From Minisyncoccota bacterium (GTDB lineage: Bacteria > Patescibacteriota > Minisyncoccia > Moranbacterales > UBA2206), in the NCBI GenBank assembly GCA_031291955.1, contig JARLIA010000003.1:1-41314 (forward strand): DNA of 41,314 nucleotides, written 5' to 3'. The notes under the pieces are model-generated. The model saw nothing but the letters and a program-made list of their open reading frames with translations, was not told the DNA's origin and ran no database searches. Shown one piece after another: positions 25,917 to 35,656 of this stretch. The first letter of the stretch is position 1; every line of letters starts with the position of its first letter. A program made the position numbers and the translations under genes.

Positions 25917-27704
25917 ATGAAAACGTCTAAAAACACAGAAAACCAACACCGAAACGAATTTATCGCTCTCCTGGGCTTATATTTTTTGGGCCTCGGATGG
26001 CTGGCGGTAATTTTGACCACCTTGGGATTTTTTTATGCTTGGATCCTGGCCGCCTATCTGGTTTTTGGCGCCGCTTGGCTCGCGCGACATTTCAGTCTTC
26101 ACCGGAAAAAGATTGTTTTCGGCCGCACCTTTCTGATTGTTCTCATCCTTTCTATTTCTACGATAATTCTCTGGTCTTATTACACCACTCCGACCATTTT
26201 CTCCGGACGCGACCAAGGATCTTTCAGCCAGGCAGCCGCTCTCCTCGCCCAAAATCATCGCCTGGCTTTTTCCTTCCCGGCCGAAAAACAATTTTTCCAA
26301 ATCTATGGACCGGGGAAGGCTCTAAACTTTCCCGGTTTTTATTACACTCCGAGCGGCGACCTAATCACTCAATTCCCGCTTGGCTACATTTCCTGGCTGG
26401 CCATTTTCTTCGCCTTTTTCGGCCTCACCGGCTTCATCCTGGCCAACGCCGTCTCTTTTTTGATTTTCCTTTTGTCTTTTTATCTTCTGGCCCGGAAATA
26501 TAGCCAGCGTGATTTTTCCTTGATCGCGGTCTTTTTCGTCCTGACATCTTTCATCTTTGCCTGGTTTTTCAAATTCACCTTGAGCGAAAATCTGGCCCTG
26601 GCGCTCGTCTGGTTTGGCCTTTTGGAATTGGTCACTTATCTGGAAAAAAACAGCCGACTGCATCTTCTGGCCACGCTGGCTTCATTTGGTCTTCTGCTTT
26701 TCTCGCGCACGGAAGCCTTGGCGTTTCTGATTATGATCGCCGTTCTTTTGTTTATTGTTTTTCGCCACCCGCGAAAAATTTGCGTCGCCGTTGGAAAAAA
26801 ATTGGGTTTGACCTTAGCCGGCATGACAATCATTTATTTCTTCAGTTTCAAAGTCAATTTTTATTTCTATCTGACTGTTGTCAAAGGCTTCATCGCTTCT
26901 TTTTCTTCCCGCCCGTCTTTTGATCCGGGCGGCGGCAATCATTTCTTCGTTCCCTTTCTTTATGTTCTCAAGCTCTTTTCCGCCTACACCCTGATTAGTT
27001 TTCTGATCCTAGGAACGCTCGGAATCTTGTATATTTTGCGGCGAAAAAAATATCTCTGGCTCGTTCCCGCCTTTGTCATTCTGCCAGTTTTCGTCTATCT
27101 GGTTCATCCCGGCATTTCAGCTGATCACCCTTGGATGCTCCGTCGTTTTCTCTTTGCTGTGGTACCAGGGAGCATTTTCTATAGTGCCATCTTTCTGGAA
27201 CACTTCTTCCCCAAAAAAATCTATGCTTACATCCTGGCCGCTTTCGTGCTAACGACCAATCTTTTGGTATTGGCACCCTATCTGGCATTTTCACCGGATC
27301 GGAATCTCCTGCCTCAGGTAAAAAATATTGCCGCCAATTTCAACAGCTCTGATCTGGTTTTAGCAGACCCTCTCGCTACCGGAGACGGTTGGGATATGAT
27401 GACCGGACCAATGCGCTTCCTCTTGGGAAAGCAAGTCGTTTATTTTTTCAATCCCAATGATTTGGCCAAGATTAACACAAAATTGTTCAATCACGTATAT
27501 CTGATTATCCCCGACCAGAATTTTCCCCGCTATGCCCAAGCTGGTTTTCTGAATAAATTGATTACCATAAAAAGCTACCAGATTGAGACAAGCACACTGA
27601 CCACGGAAAATTCCACCCAAGAAACAACCTGGAACTCGACGATAACCCTGCCAGGAGTTCAAAAAAATATCATTTATGGTAAAATATACCTACTAAAGAA
27701 ATAA
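25917..27704 (+). CDS. Polytopic membrane glycosyltransferase (GT39/ArnT-like)
   Basis: Many TM helices, FSGRDQGSFSQAAALLAQ, FPLGYISWLAIFFAFFG. Confidence 0.7.
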   Translation: MKTSKNTENQHRNEFIALLGLYFLGLGWLAVILTTLGFFYAWILAAYLVFGAAWLARHFSLHRKKIVFGRTFLIVLILSISTIILWSYYTTPTIFSGRDQGSFSQAAALLAQNHRLAFSFPAEKQFFQIYGPGKALNFPGFYYTPSGDLITQFPLGYISWLAIFFAFFGLTGFILANAVSFLIFLLSFYLLARKYSQRDFSLIAVFFVLTSFIFAWFFKFTLSENLALALVWFGLLELVTYLEKNSRLHLLATLASFGLLLFSRTEALAFLIMIAVLLFIVFRHPRKICVAVGKKLGLTLAGMTIIYFFSFKVNFYFYLTVVKGFIASFSSRPSFDPGGGNHFFVPFLYVLKLFSAYTLISFLILGTLGILYILRRKKYLWLVPAFVILPVFVYLVHPGISADHPWMLRRFLFAVVPGSIFYSAIFLEHFFPKKIYAYILAAFVLTTNLLVLAPYLAFSPDRNLLPQVKNIAANFNSSDLVLADPLATGDGWDMMTGPMRFLLGKQVVYFFNPNDLAKINTKLFNHVYLIIPDQNFPRYAQAGFLNKLITIKSYQIETSTLTTENSTQETTWNSTITLPGVQKNIIYGKIYLLKK

Positions 27705-27714
27705 CCCTGTTTCT

Positions 27715-29091
27715 ATGTTTGATTTAACCAAAGAAGTTGCTCTGGAATCGTCCCTTCGGAAATGGTACCGTTTTTTGCAATTAATGCTATATTTATTGGG
27801 ACTGATTGCCGCCGTCTTTTTGGCGTACCTCATTTTATTTCCGCACAAGAATTACAATTATTCTTTCTCCTTGGACCCATCGTCCTCCAAAAACAGCATT
27901 AGCCAACCAATTGTCGACAAACAGCTTTCCGCCGACGGAAAGACGGAAGCCGGCAATGTCTTTGGTTTTGACGCGTCTGTTTTTGGCTATTATTCCCGCG
28001 TCACCGTCAACCTAACTTTGAATGGCGATTCCAATCCGCTCAAATCCCCCATTTTGAATGCCCAAAAATCCTACAAAGCTTTTCTTTTCGATGTCGGCGA
28101 TCCGGTCGGTTTCCGGGATGGATCGCTTCTCATGAACAACAATAAGTTTTATATCGTTTCCGATAATCAGCTACGGCAATTTTCCAACGCAGTAGCGCTG
28201 TCTGGTTTCGGTTATATCCCTCAAGACTTTATTTATGTCCCGACAGACGAATTGAAATATAATCCGATCGGTCCGGTCATTGCCACGGCAGACAGTTATC
28301 CTGATGACACCATCTTCCGAATAGCGGACAATTATTATATTTTGAAAAACGGAACACTGGAAAAATTCGTAAGCGACCAGGCATTCACCACCCAATATGA
28401 TCCCCGTCAGGCACTGGCCAAAGACGCGAATTTTCTGCAAAAATTTCCGCTTTCCAAAGACTTGGCCAGTTTTATTGACGGCACATTGGTTTCTAACGGC
28501 GGTTCGGTCTATATCGTGAGCGGTAATAATTTATTACCCGTCAACGACCCGACCACTTTTATCACTCATGGCTATCTTTGGGACAAAGTCCTGCCGGTCG
28601 GCGAAGACGAGATTGCCAATTATCCGCAAACCAAGCTGTTCAAAATTTCCGACCCCAACCCGGACGGCACTGTTTTCGCCACCCAAGACAGCTCCCAATA
28701 TTATCTAATCCGGGGCAACCAGAAGCATCTCTTGCCTGGCCCGGACATCGCCCACTCCTGGTTTGGGAAAAACGCTGCCATCCCGGTTTCCCAAAATGAT
28801 TCCCGAAAAGCCTTGAGTTGCAATTTAAAAAAAAATCTTTTTACCAATACTTATTCCTGCAATTTTTCAATTGACAGTTTCACAAATTTTCCCGGCACAG
28901 ACTTTGTCTTCAAGCTTTCCAACCAAAATGCCGTTCGGATCAATTCTATCAACCTTTCGTTCACGAAAGACATTAATCGGACCAATCTAATCTCATCTTT
29001 AAGCGGCTTGCTCAACCAAGCCAGAAATAACTATGAAATTTCGAAGCCTTCTCCGTCGGCCGGACCTGTCCAGACTCAAGCCGCCAACTAA
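27715..29091 (+). CDS. Membrane-anchored protein with about four ~60-aa repeats of the DGTL..YYI..GN type
   Basis: N-terminal TM; repeats such as DGSLLMNNNKFYIVSDNQLRQF, DDTIFRIADNYYILKNGTLEKF, DGTLVSNGGSVYIVSGNNLLPV, DGTVFATQDSSQYYLIRGNQKHL. Confidence 0.6.
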   Translation: MFDLTKEVALESSLRKWYRFLQLMLYLLGLIAAVFLAYLILFPHKNYNYSFSLDPSSSKNSISQPIVDKQLSADGKTEAGNVFGFDASVFGYYSRVTVNLTLNGDSNPLKSPILNAQKSYKAFLFDVGDPVGFRDGSLLMNNNKFYIVSDNQLRQFSNAVALSGFGYIPQDFIYVPTDELKYNPIGPVIATADSYPDDTIFRIADNYYILKNGTLEKFVSDQAFTTQYDPRQALAKDANFLQKFPLSKDLASFIDGTLVSNGGSVYIVSGNNLLPVNDPTTFITHGYLWDKVLPVGEDEIANYPQTKLFKISDPNPDGTVFATQDSSQYYLIRGNQKHLLPGPDIAHSWFGKNAAIPVSQNDSRKALSCNLKKNLFTNTYSCNFSIDSFTNFPGTDFVFKLSNQNAVRINSINLSFTKDINRTNLISSLSGLLNQARNNYEISKPSPSAGPVQTQAAN

Positions 29092-29455
29092 AAACACGGC
29101 ATTGGTTACCTACAAGCTCGCAAACGACCTGCTTTTCATCCTCCTGATCTTCTTTACGCTGGCGTTTATTGCCGAAGGAATCATTCCCGGATTAGTTTCC
29201 ACCAGTTTCAGCCTGTTGCGTTTCGCCGTTCTCATCGCTCTCACTCTGGCGCTTATTTTCACAGTCGCTCCGCGAGCTGGCATCAAACTCAAAAAACCGC
29301 TCAACAAAAAAATGACCGCCTTGGTCATTTTCGTGACAGCTCTTCTTTTTTTCAACAGCCTCTTAAAACTGAGCGTTTATTTGAATATATTCATCAGCCT
29401 GACCGCTATCTTCGCCGGCTATTATACTTACGAAACGATATCGGAAGAAAATTGA
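29033..29455 (+). CDS. Small polytopic membrane protein, hypothetical (start uncertain, overlaps preceding CDS)
   Basis: Four hydrophobic segments, continuous with the operon. Confidence 0.55.
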   Translation: MKFRSLLRRPDLSRLKPPTKNTALVTYKLANDLLFILLIFFTLAFIAEGIIPGLVSTSFSLLRFAVLIALTLALIFTVAPRAGIKLKKPLNKKMTALVIFVTALLFFNSLLKLSVYLNIFISLTAIFAGYYTYETISEEN

Positions 29456-29481
29456 ACGCCTTGCTTTTTTTGCTTCCTGCT

Positions 29482-30606
29482 TTATGATTTGAGGTATTCC
29501 AATGTCTCCTGGGCGCACTTTTCCCAGGAGAATTTTTTTATCCGCTCCAAACCTTTTTTCACGCATGTCTTTCTCAAATTCTCATCCGATAACACTTTTT
29601 TAATTTTTTCAGCCAGGTCAGTGGGGCTTTGTCCGTCGAAATAAACAGCCGCTTCGCCACCCACCTCAGGAAGTGATGAATTATCGGCGCAGATGACCGG
29701 CACACGGGCAGCGAACGCTTCCAAGATCGGAATGCCAAAACCTTCGTAGAGCGAAGGAAAAACAAAAGCCTCTGCGCCGCGCAGGAGATGGCCAAGCGTT
29801 TCAAAATCAACCCGACCCGGACAAATGATATCTTTTTTGCATGGACTGGCCTCTATTTTTTTGAATACACCATCGGAAAGCCAAGCTCTTTCGCCCACCA
29901 GAACAAGCCGAAGACGGGGCAGTGCCCCGTCTCTACTGGCGCGAATTTTATCAAAAGCTTCCACCAAAGCTTCCAGATTTTTCCTGGGCTGAATGGCACC
30001 GATATAAATGAGGTATGGACCGACCAGCCCATATTCATTTCTTATTTCCATTTCCCTATCTTTGTTTCTTTCTCCGGCGAAAATATCCGGATCGAAGCCA
30101 TGGCTTATCACTTTGATATTTTCCGCCTTGACGCGCGGATAGAATTTCAAAATATCTTTTTTGGACGATTCGGAAATAGTAATGATCCGGTCAGCTGAAT
30201 TTACGGCCAGACGGGTCAGCAAGTTTATCTTGAACAGATCTTTTTTGGTGAAAGTTTCCGGAAAATATTTAAAAGCCAGATCGTGTATCGTTACGACCGT
30301 TTTCATTTTTTTTCGGCGAAAAAGAGGAATGTTGTGCATCGGCATCCAAAGAACAGCCGGCCGGTCTTGCCACAAGTTGAAAGCAAAGACGGTCTGCGTC
30401 CAAAGATGCGAAAGCGGTTTAGCAATGATCTTATAATTGGAAAAAACCGGCGGGACCAACTCCGAATTGAATTTATTTTTATGATAAATCAAAAACTCGC
30501 TGGCAGAGTCCAACTTTCCGAAATATTTCAAACACTGGGTAATATAGACCCGTGTCCCATCAATTCTTGGCGCATCCAAATCCGCCGCCTGAATGGCAAT
30601 TTTCAT
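29482..30606 (-). CDS. Glycosyltransferase family 4 (GT-B)
   Basis: VVTIHDLAFKYFPETF, YIGAIQPRKNLEALVEAF, PSLYEGFGIPILEAFAARVPVICADNSSLPEVGGEAAVYFD. Confidence 0.95.
   Translation of the reverse strand: MKIAIQAADLDAPRIDGTRVYITQCLKYFGKLDSASEFLIYHKNKFNSELVPPVFSNYKIIAKPLSHLWTQTVFAFNLWQDRPAVLWMPMHNIPLFRRKKMKTVVTIHDLAFKYFPETFTKKDLFKINLLTRLAVNSADRIITISESSKKDILKFYPRVKAENIKVISHGFDPDIFAGERNKDREMEIRNEYGLVGPYLIYIGAIQPRKNLEALVEAFDKIRASRDGALPRLRLVLVGERAWLSDGVFKKIEASPCKKDIICPGRVDFETLGHLLRGAEAFVFPSLYEGFGIPILEAFAARVPVICADNSSLPEVGGEAAVYFDGQSPTDLAEKIKKVLSDENLRKTCVKKGLERIKKFSWEKCAQETLEYLKS
29912..29932. repeat. Palindromic element in frame inside the GT4 CDS
   Basis: AGACGGGGCA-G-TGCCCCGTCT, perfect 10-bp arms; encodes SRDGALPRL on the minus strand. 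Confidence 0.85.
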
Positions 30607-31475
30607 TACAGTTTCAAATTTTTTATGTATTCTTTCAGTCTGTCTCCCACTTCCGGATGTTTGAGTCCCAGATGGACCGTTGCCTTGATGAAATTGAATT
30701 TATCGCCGGTGTCCAACCATTGTCCCTCCAATTCTTTTCCATAAAGCGGACGATTTTCTTCCAACATTATTTCAAAAGCATCCGCCAAACGGATTTCTCC
30801 CGATTTGCCGCTTTTCATGTTGGAAAGTATTTTCATAACTTCCGGAGTAATGATGTATTTTCCCACCGCCACCAAAGTGGAATCAACCTCCCCCGGTTTC
30901 GGTTTTTCCACAATCCTTTTTATCTCATATGTCGCGTCATCCAGCTTCACGCCTTCCAGTACGCCAAATTTTGGAACTTCTTCTTTGGGCACATGACTCA
31001 TTCCGATTACACTGTCTTCGTATTTGTCATAAGTTTCAATCAATTGCCTGGCAGCCGGCACTTGGCAATCATACAAACAATCGCCGAACATAATCAGCAC
31101 CGGCTCGTCGCCGACAATGTGAGCCGCCTGCAAAATGGCATGTCCGTCACCCAACGGCATCGGCTGGCGGACATAGGAAAATTTAGCCAAACTGGATATT
31201 CTTTTAACCGCGTCCAGAAGGTCATGTTTATTTTTTTCCACCAAGGTTTCTTCCAGCTCGAAAGAAACGTCAAAATGATCTTCAATGGCGCGCTTTCCTC
31301 GGCCGGTAACAAAGATTATCTCTTCTATTCCCGACTCCACCGCTTCTTCGACCAGATATTGAATCACCGGTTTGTCCACCACCGGCAACATCTCTTTCGG
31401 CTGGGCTTTAGTCGCCGGCAAAAAGCGGGTTCCAAATCCGGCCACGGGCAAAATAGCTTTCTTGACTTTGCTCAT
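30606..31475 (-). CDS. galU: UTP-glucose-1-phosphate uridylyltransferase
   Basis: KAILPVAGFGTRFLPATKAQPKEMLPVVDKPVIQYLVEEAVESGIEEIIFVTGRGKRAIEDHFD. Confidence 0.97.
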   Translation of the reverse strand: MSKVKKAILPVAGFGTRFLPATKAQPKEMLPVVDKPVIQYLVEEAVESGIEEIIFVTGRGKRAIEDHFDVSFELEETLVEKNKHDLLDAVKRISSLAKFSYVRQPMPLGDGHAILQAAHIVGDEPVLIMFGDCLYDCQVPAARQLIETYDKYEDSVIGMSHVPKEEVPKFGVLEGVKLDDATYEIKRIVEKPKPGEVDSTLVAVGKYIITPEVMKILSNMKSGKSGEIRLADAFEIMLEENRPLYGKELEGQWLDTGDKFNFIKATVHLGLKHPEVGDRLKEYIKNLKL

Positions 31476-31627
31476 ATATTTTTCTCTAACAATTTCTACT
31501 GCCGCATACTGACAAAATACGGCAGCAAGTTCTTGTTAATTTTTATTATCCAATAATAAACCAACAAAAAATATTCAACCGCTTCATAAATATATTTTAC
31601 GGCATTTAATGGAAAAAGACAATAAAA

Positions 31628-31647
31628 CCGTCGGCATTGACCGACGG
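31628..31647 (-). terminator. Terminator of greA
   Basis: CCGTCGG-CATTGA-CCGACGG, followed on the minus strand by TTTTATT. Confidence 0.8.
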
Positions 31648-31696
31648 CTCTTTAAAAAAATAGGAATCAGCTTCAGTCCCACCAGATAATCCTATA

Positions 31697-32152
31697 TTAT
31701 TTCACATCCAGAATCTCGTAATTCATTCTTCCAGCAGGCGTTTCAACGTCTACTTTGTCCTCTTTCGCATGGTTCATAAAAGCTTTGCCCATTGGACTTT
31801 CATTGGATATTTTAAATTCCGCCGGATTGGCTTCATTGGAACCGACAATCGTAAATTCCATCTCGGAACCGTCGAATTTCACTTTGACGATTGAACCTAT
31901 TTGGACAGCACCTGAGTTTCCATTGTGCTTAACAACCGTCGATTCTTTCAGCATGAACTCCAACTCGGCGATCCGCGCTTCGTTTTCAGCTTGCTGACGT
32001 TTGGCTTCGGAATATTCGGCATTCTCAGAGAGATCACCCTGCTCCTTGGCTTCCTTTATCGCATTGGCGATTGATTGTCGGATCGCGACTTTGCGGCTTT
32101 CCAACTCTTCCTTGATTTTTTTCAAACCCTCTTCAGTGATGAATTTAGCCAT
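31697..32152 (-). CDS. greA: Transcription elongation factor GreA
   Basis: FITEEGLKKIKEELE, EAKEQGDLSENAEYSEAKRQQ, ISNESPMGKAFMNHAKED. Confidence 0.97.
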   Translation of the reverse strand: MAKFITEEGLKKIKEELESRKVAIRQSIANAIKEAKEQGDLSENAEYSEAKRQQAENEARIAELEFMLKESTVVKHNGNSGAVQIGSIVKVKFDGSEMEFTIVGSNEANPAEFKISNESPMGKAFMNHAKEDKVDVETPAGRMNYEILDVK

Positions 32153-32184
32153 ATTATTTATTTTGAGTTAAAAATTAGAACCCG

Positions 32185-32201
32185 CGCGCCAGCCTGGCGC
32201 G
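32185..32201. repeat. Intergenic GC palindrome upstream of greA
   Basis: CGCGCCAG-C-CTGGCGCG, no adjacent T-run. Confidence 0.7.
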
Positions 32202-32283
32202 TGAGTCCGAGTTTTCCTAAACCAACAACACAAATTGTAGCGATAATTATAAATCCTGTCAACAACGATAAAACCACTGGATT

Positions 32284-34230
32284 TTATTGCCCTAACTGGC
32301 TCGTGTCGTTGCCTGCCGGCTCGCCCTTGGCGGATGCGACACCGGCCGGATCTTGATTAAAATACCATTTAAGAGTGGCTTGAGTCACAGGCAGTGCCGC
32401 CGTGTTGCCTTCGCCGCCACCCGGCACCAGCACCGCCATGGCAATCACCGGTTTGTCAAAAGGAGCGAACGAAATAAACCAGGAATTTTCGCCTTCGTTG
32501 TTGGGACCATACTGAGCCGTGCCAGTTTTTCCCGCCACTGGAATGGGCATAGTTTTCAAGATTTGGGCAGTACCGGTCGTAATTGTCATCCGCATTCCAT
32601 CACGCACTATTTGAGCAATGGATGGATCGACAAAATTAGAACGGATGATCTGCGGCGCAATAGTTTTAGTTTGACCATCACTCCCCTTGATTTGACTTAC
32701 GATCCGCGGCGAATACAATGTGCCACCATTAGCCACCGCGGCTGTGTAGTTAGCCAATTGGAGCGGCGTCACCGTGACATATCCTTGCCCAATGGCGGCA
32801 TGATAGCTGTCGCCAATATACCAAGACTGGTTGAAGCTTTTCTGTTTCCAAGCTGGACTGGGAATCGAGCCGTCCGCTTCGCCAGGAACATCAATCTCGG
32901 TCGGCTCACCCAAACCGAAAAGATTATCCCATTTTTTCATCCGGTCCATCCCCAAGCCTTTGATAGGGCCATAACCTCCGCCAACAGTATAAAAGAAAAC
33001 GTCATTACTCTGGGCAATCGCCATTTTCACATTGCTCGGAGCATGAGCCGTCCAGTCGCCAAAACTCCAGCCACCCACCCGCAAAACACCACCCAATCCG
33101 TCAATCATGGTTGAAGAAGTAATAACCCCCTCAGAAAGCGCGGCTGTCGCGATAGCAGGTTTTATGGTTGAACCGGGCGGATACTGGCCAGCGATACAAC
33201 GGTTGAGAAGCGGTAAATCCGGGTCACTGGTCAATTTTTTATAATCAGCACCAGAGATTCCTTTGGCGAATAAATTATTGTCATAACTGGGAACATTAAC
33301 CATCGCCAGCACTCCACCCGTTCTTGGATCAATGGCTACGGCAGCAGCCGACTTAGTGCCGGTCTTTTGCAACATGGCCGTCATGTCGTTATACAATTGC
33401 TCTTGCAGTCCAGCATCGATATTGAGCACCAGATCGGAACCAGGAGTAGGATTAGTAACGCCGATCACCCGCCGCACATGCCCCAATGAATCTACCTCAA
33501 CTTCCGTCGCCCCGTAAGTACCTCTGAGAGCATCCTCGTAACTTTCTTCCAATCCGGTTTTCCCGATATAATCAGTCATAAGATATCCCGGATGGCTGGA
33601 CAATTCTTTCTGGGTAATCTTGCCGTCATAACCGATAACAGATGCGAAAATCTGGCTGTTGTTATATGATCGAATAGCCGTTTTATCAATCTCGACACCG
33701 GGAAAATCACTGGCCCGCTCCGAAACGATCAGCGCCTGATTTTGACTGATGTTTTCTTTGAGCAGGACCGGGTCGATTGAATTTAAATCCTGACTATTCA
33801 GTTCGATTCGGATGCTGCCGGAATTCATATCCAAAATTCCCGCCAACTGATCGGCCATTTCATTTCGAAGAGATTCATTTTTGGGCAGATCACTCGGTAC
33901 GATGATAGCATCCAGACTTGGCACATTGGTAGCCAGGACTTGTCCGTATTTGTCAAGAACTTGGCCGCGGGGCGCTTTGATGGCAATGGCCCGGATACGA
34001 TTGTTTCTGGCTATTTCGGCATAATAGTTTCCTTTGGTATAGTCCAAAAAGAAGACTCGTCCGGCAAGAACCAAAAGCACCAGTATGATTACATACCATA
34101 TGACAGAAAGGCCTTTTTTTTCAAAAGGCGATTCGATAAAAGCCTTCTCTTTCTGAGTGGCAGTCATAATTGAATCCTCAATCTCCATGCCGCGAGCCAT
34201 CCTTCTTTTGTTGCGATATTTGTCGAACAT
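32284..34230 (-). CDS. mrdA: Penicillin-binding protein 2
   Basis: RIRAIAIKAPRGQVLDKYGQVLATN, YPPGSTIKPAIATAAL, AIAQSNDVFFYTVGG, VAGKTGTAQYG. Confidence 0.96.
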   Translation of the reverse strand: MFDKYRNKRRMARGMEIEDSIMTATQKEKAFIESPFEKKGLSVIWYVIILVLLVLAGRVFFLDYTKGNYYAEIARNNRIRAIAIKAPRGQVLDKYGQVLATNVPSLDAIIVPSDLPKNESLRNEMADQLAGILDMNSGSIRIELNSQDLNSIDPVLLKENISQNQALIVSERASDFPGVEIDKTAIRSYNNSQIFASVIGYDGKITQKELSSHPGYLMTDYIGKTGLEESYEDALRGTYGATEVEVDSLGHVRRVIGVTNPTPGSDLVLNIDAGLQEQLYNDMTAMLQKTGTKSAAAVAIDPRTGGVLAMVNVPSYDNNLFAKGISGADYKKLTSDPDLPLLNRCIAGQYPPGSTIKPAIATAALSEGVITSSTMIDGLGGVLRVGGWSFGDWTAHAPSNVKMAIAQSNDVFFYTVGGGYGPIKGLGMDRMKKWDNLFGLGEPTEIDVPGEADGSIPSPAWKQKSFNQSWYIGDSYHAAIGQGYVTVTPLQLANYTAAVANGGTLYSPRIVSQIKGSDGQTKTIAPQIIRSNFVDPSIAQIVRDGMRMTITTGTAQILKTMPIPVAGKTGTAQYGPNNEGENSWFISFAPFDKPVIAMAVLVPGGGEGNTAALPVTQATLKWYFNQDPAGVASAKGEPAGNDTSQLGQ

Positions 34231-34233
34231 AAA

Positions 34234-34794
34234 TTATTTAATCAATGTCTTGGTCGGTGCCACCTGAAAAAATATTTCCATTTTTCTAAACGGCCAATAC
34301 AGTATTCCAAAAAGAATAAGGTTGTAAATAATCCGGAAAAACAAACCGGCCAGCCAAGCACCGGAAAATTGAGTCGTAACGACCCCGGAAAAATGACTGG
34401 CTGCGACCGCAAGCGCCGTAAAACTGAAACCATAAGCCAGTGTGCCAAAAACCACAAAACCGAAAAGAACCAAGGTTGCCAGCGGTTTTTGAGCGGCCTT
34501 GAGACGTTTGGCTAAAGAGCCGACCCCGAAAGCCGCAATTGCAAACGCAGCCACATTCAAACCCAAGGCAGATGACGTCAGAACATCCAAGATCAAGCCG
34601 GCCAAAGCCACTCGCAGCCAAACCCGGTCAAATCGATATCGGGCCGCCCAAAAAATAACCAGAAGAAGCACCGCGTCCGGCGCGAGACCGCCCGGCATCA
34701 AGTTAGGAAACAGTGAAACTTGCGCCGCGGCCAAAATGAGGATTGTTAAAAATATAATTATTTTTTGCAACATAAAACTATTTTTTAACGACAA
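34234..34794 (-). CDS. mreD: Rod shape-determining protein MreD
   Basis: Hydrophobic protein between mreC and mrdA; PNLMPGGLAPDAVLLLVIFWAARY. Confidence 0.82.
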   Translation of the reverse strand: MSLKNSFMLQKIIIFLTILILAAAQVSLFPNLMPGGLAPDAVLLLVIFWAARYRFDRVWLRVALAGLILDVLTSSALGLNVAAFAIAAFGVGSLAKRLKAAQKPLATLVLFGFVVFGTLAYGFSFTALAVAASHFSGVVTTQFSGAWLAGLFFRIIYNLILFGILYWPFRKMEIFFQVAPTKTLIK

Positions 34795-35578
34795 ATACCA
34801 CTTCTAACTGCGAGTATCTCACCGCCGGCACAATGACGGCCTGCTGAAAAAGCTTGTCCGGTGTCGTGCCGATTTGCTGGATCCTACCCGCCAAAAAACC
34901 TTTCGGGAAAAGTCCACCCAGTCCGGAAGTGACTATCGAATCGCCAACATTCAAGGTGTCAGATTGCTCCACCATATCCATAACCAATCCCAGCCCGTAG
35001 GCGCCACGGAGGATTCCCAACGCTCCCGTCTTAAGATCAGTCGCATTGACCGAACTGCCTGAATCAGTCACAAGTGTTATCTTGGCGCTGGTCGGATAAA
35101 CCTCACTAATTTTTCCAACCAGGATTCCATCCGAGACAATAACTGACATGCCTGTCTGAATGCCGCTGGTCGCACCCTTGTCGATTATTAGCCACGAACC
35201 AGATCCGGCTGGATCCTGGCCAATAACCATAGCTGCCGCCAGATTATATTTGTCGGACGGAGCCAATTTGAGTTGTTGTCTCAACACAGCGTTTTCACTT
35301 TTCTGTTCTTCCAGACTTGCGACCTTAGCTTGGAGACTACTGTTTTCTTCCAGCAAACGGGCGTTATCGTTTTTTAGGTTGCCGATTGAAGCCAGAAAAC
35401 TGAACATATCGCGCGTTTTTTCACTGCTGATATAAAAGACTTTTTCGAACGGATAAGCCGCCACCGCACCCAACCCGCGTATGGGATTGAATATTTTTTT
35501 AGGATTTAAAAAAACAAGCAATGCGCCGATTGCCACAATGATAAGTAATTTAGTGCGACGGGGAGTGAAAAGTTTCAT
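34778..35578 (-). CDS. mreC: Rod shape-determining protein MreC
   Basis: Coiled coil, AAMVIGQDPAGSGSWLIIDKGATSGIQTGMSVIVSDGILVGKISEV. Confidence 0.95.
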   Translation of the reverse strand: MKLFTPRRTKLLIIVAIGALLVFLNPKKIFNPIRGLGAVAAYPFEKVFYISSEKTRDMFSFLASIGNLKNDNARLLEENSSLQAKVASLEEQKSENAVLRQQLKLAPSDKYNLAAAMVIGQDPAGSGSWLIIDKGATSGIQTGMSVIVSDGILVGKISEVYPTSAKITLVTDSGSSVNATDLKTGALGILRGAYGLGLVMDMVEQSDTLNVGDSIVTSGLGGLFPKGFLAGRIQQIGTTPDKLFQQAVIVPAVRYSQLEVVFVVKK

Positions 35579-35618
35579 TTCAACATTTTAACATATTAGC
35601 ATTTTAATCCCCAGCATT

Positions 35619-35650
35619 TGCTAACATGTTAATATGCTAAAATGTTAACA
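35619..35650. repeat. 4 x 8-nt micro-array between mreB and mreC, with inverted counterpart at 35581-35607
   Basis: [TGCTAACA][TGTTAATA][TGCTAAAA][TGTTAACA]; same motif class as the def leader array. Confidence 0.85.
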
Positions 35651-35656
35651 CGGGTC

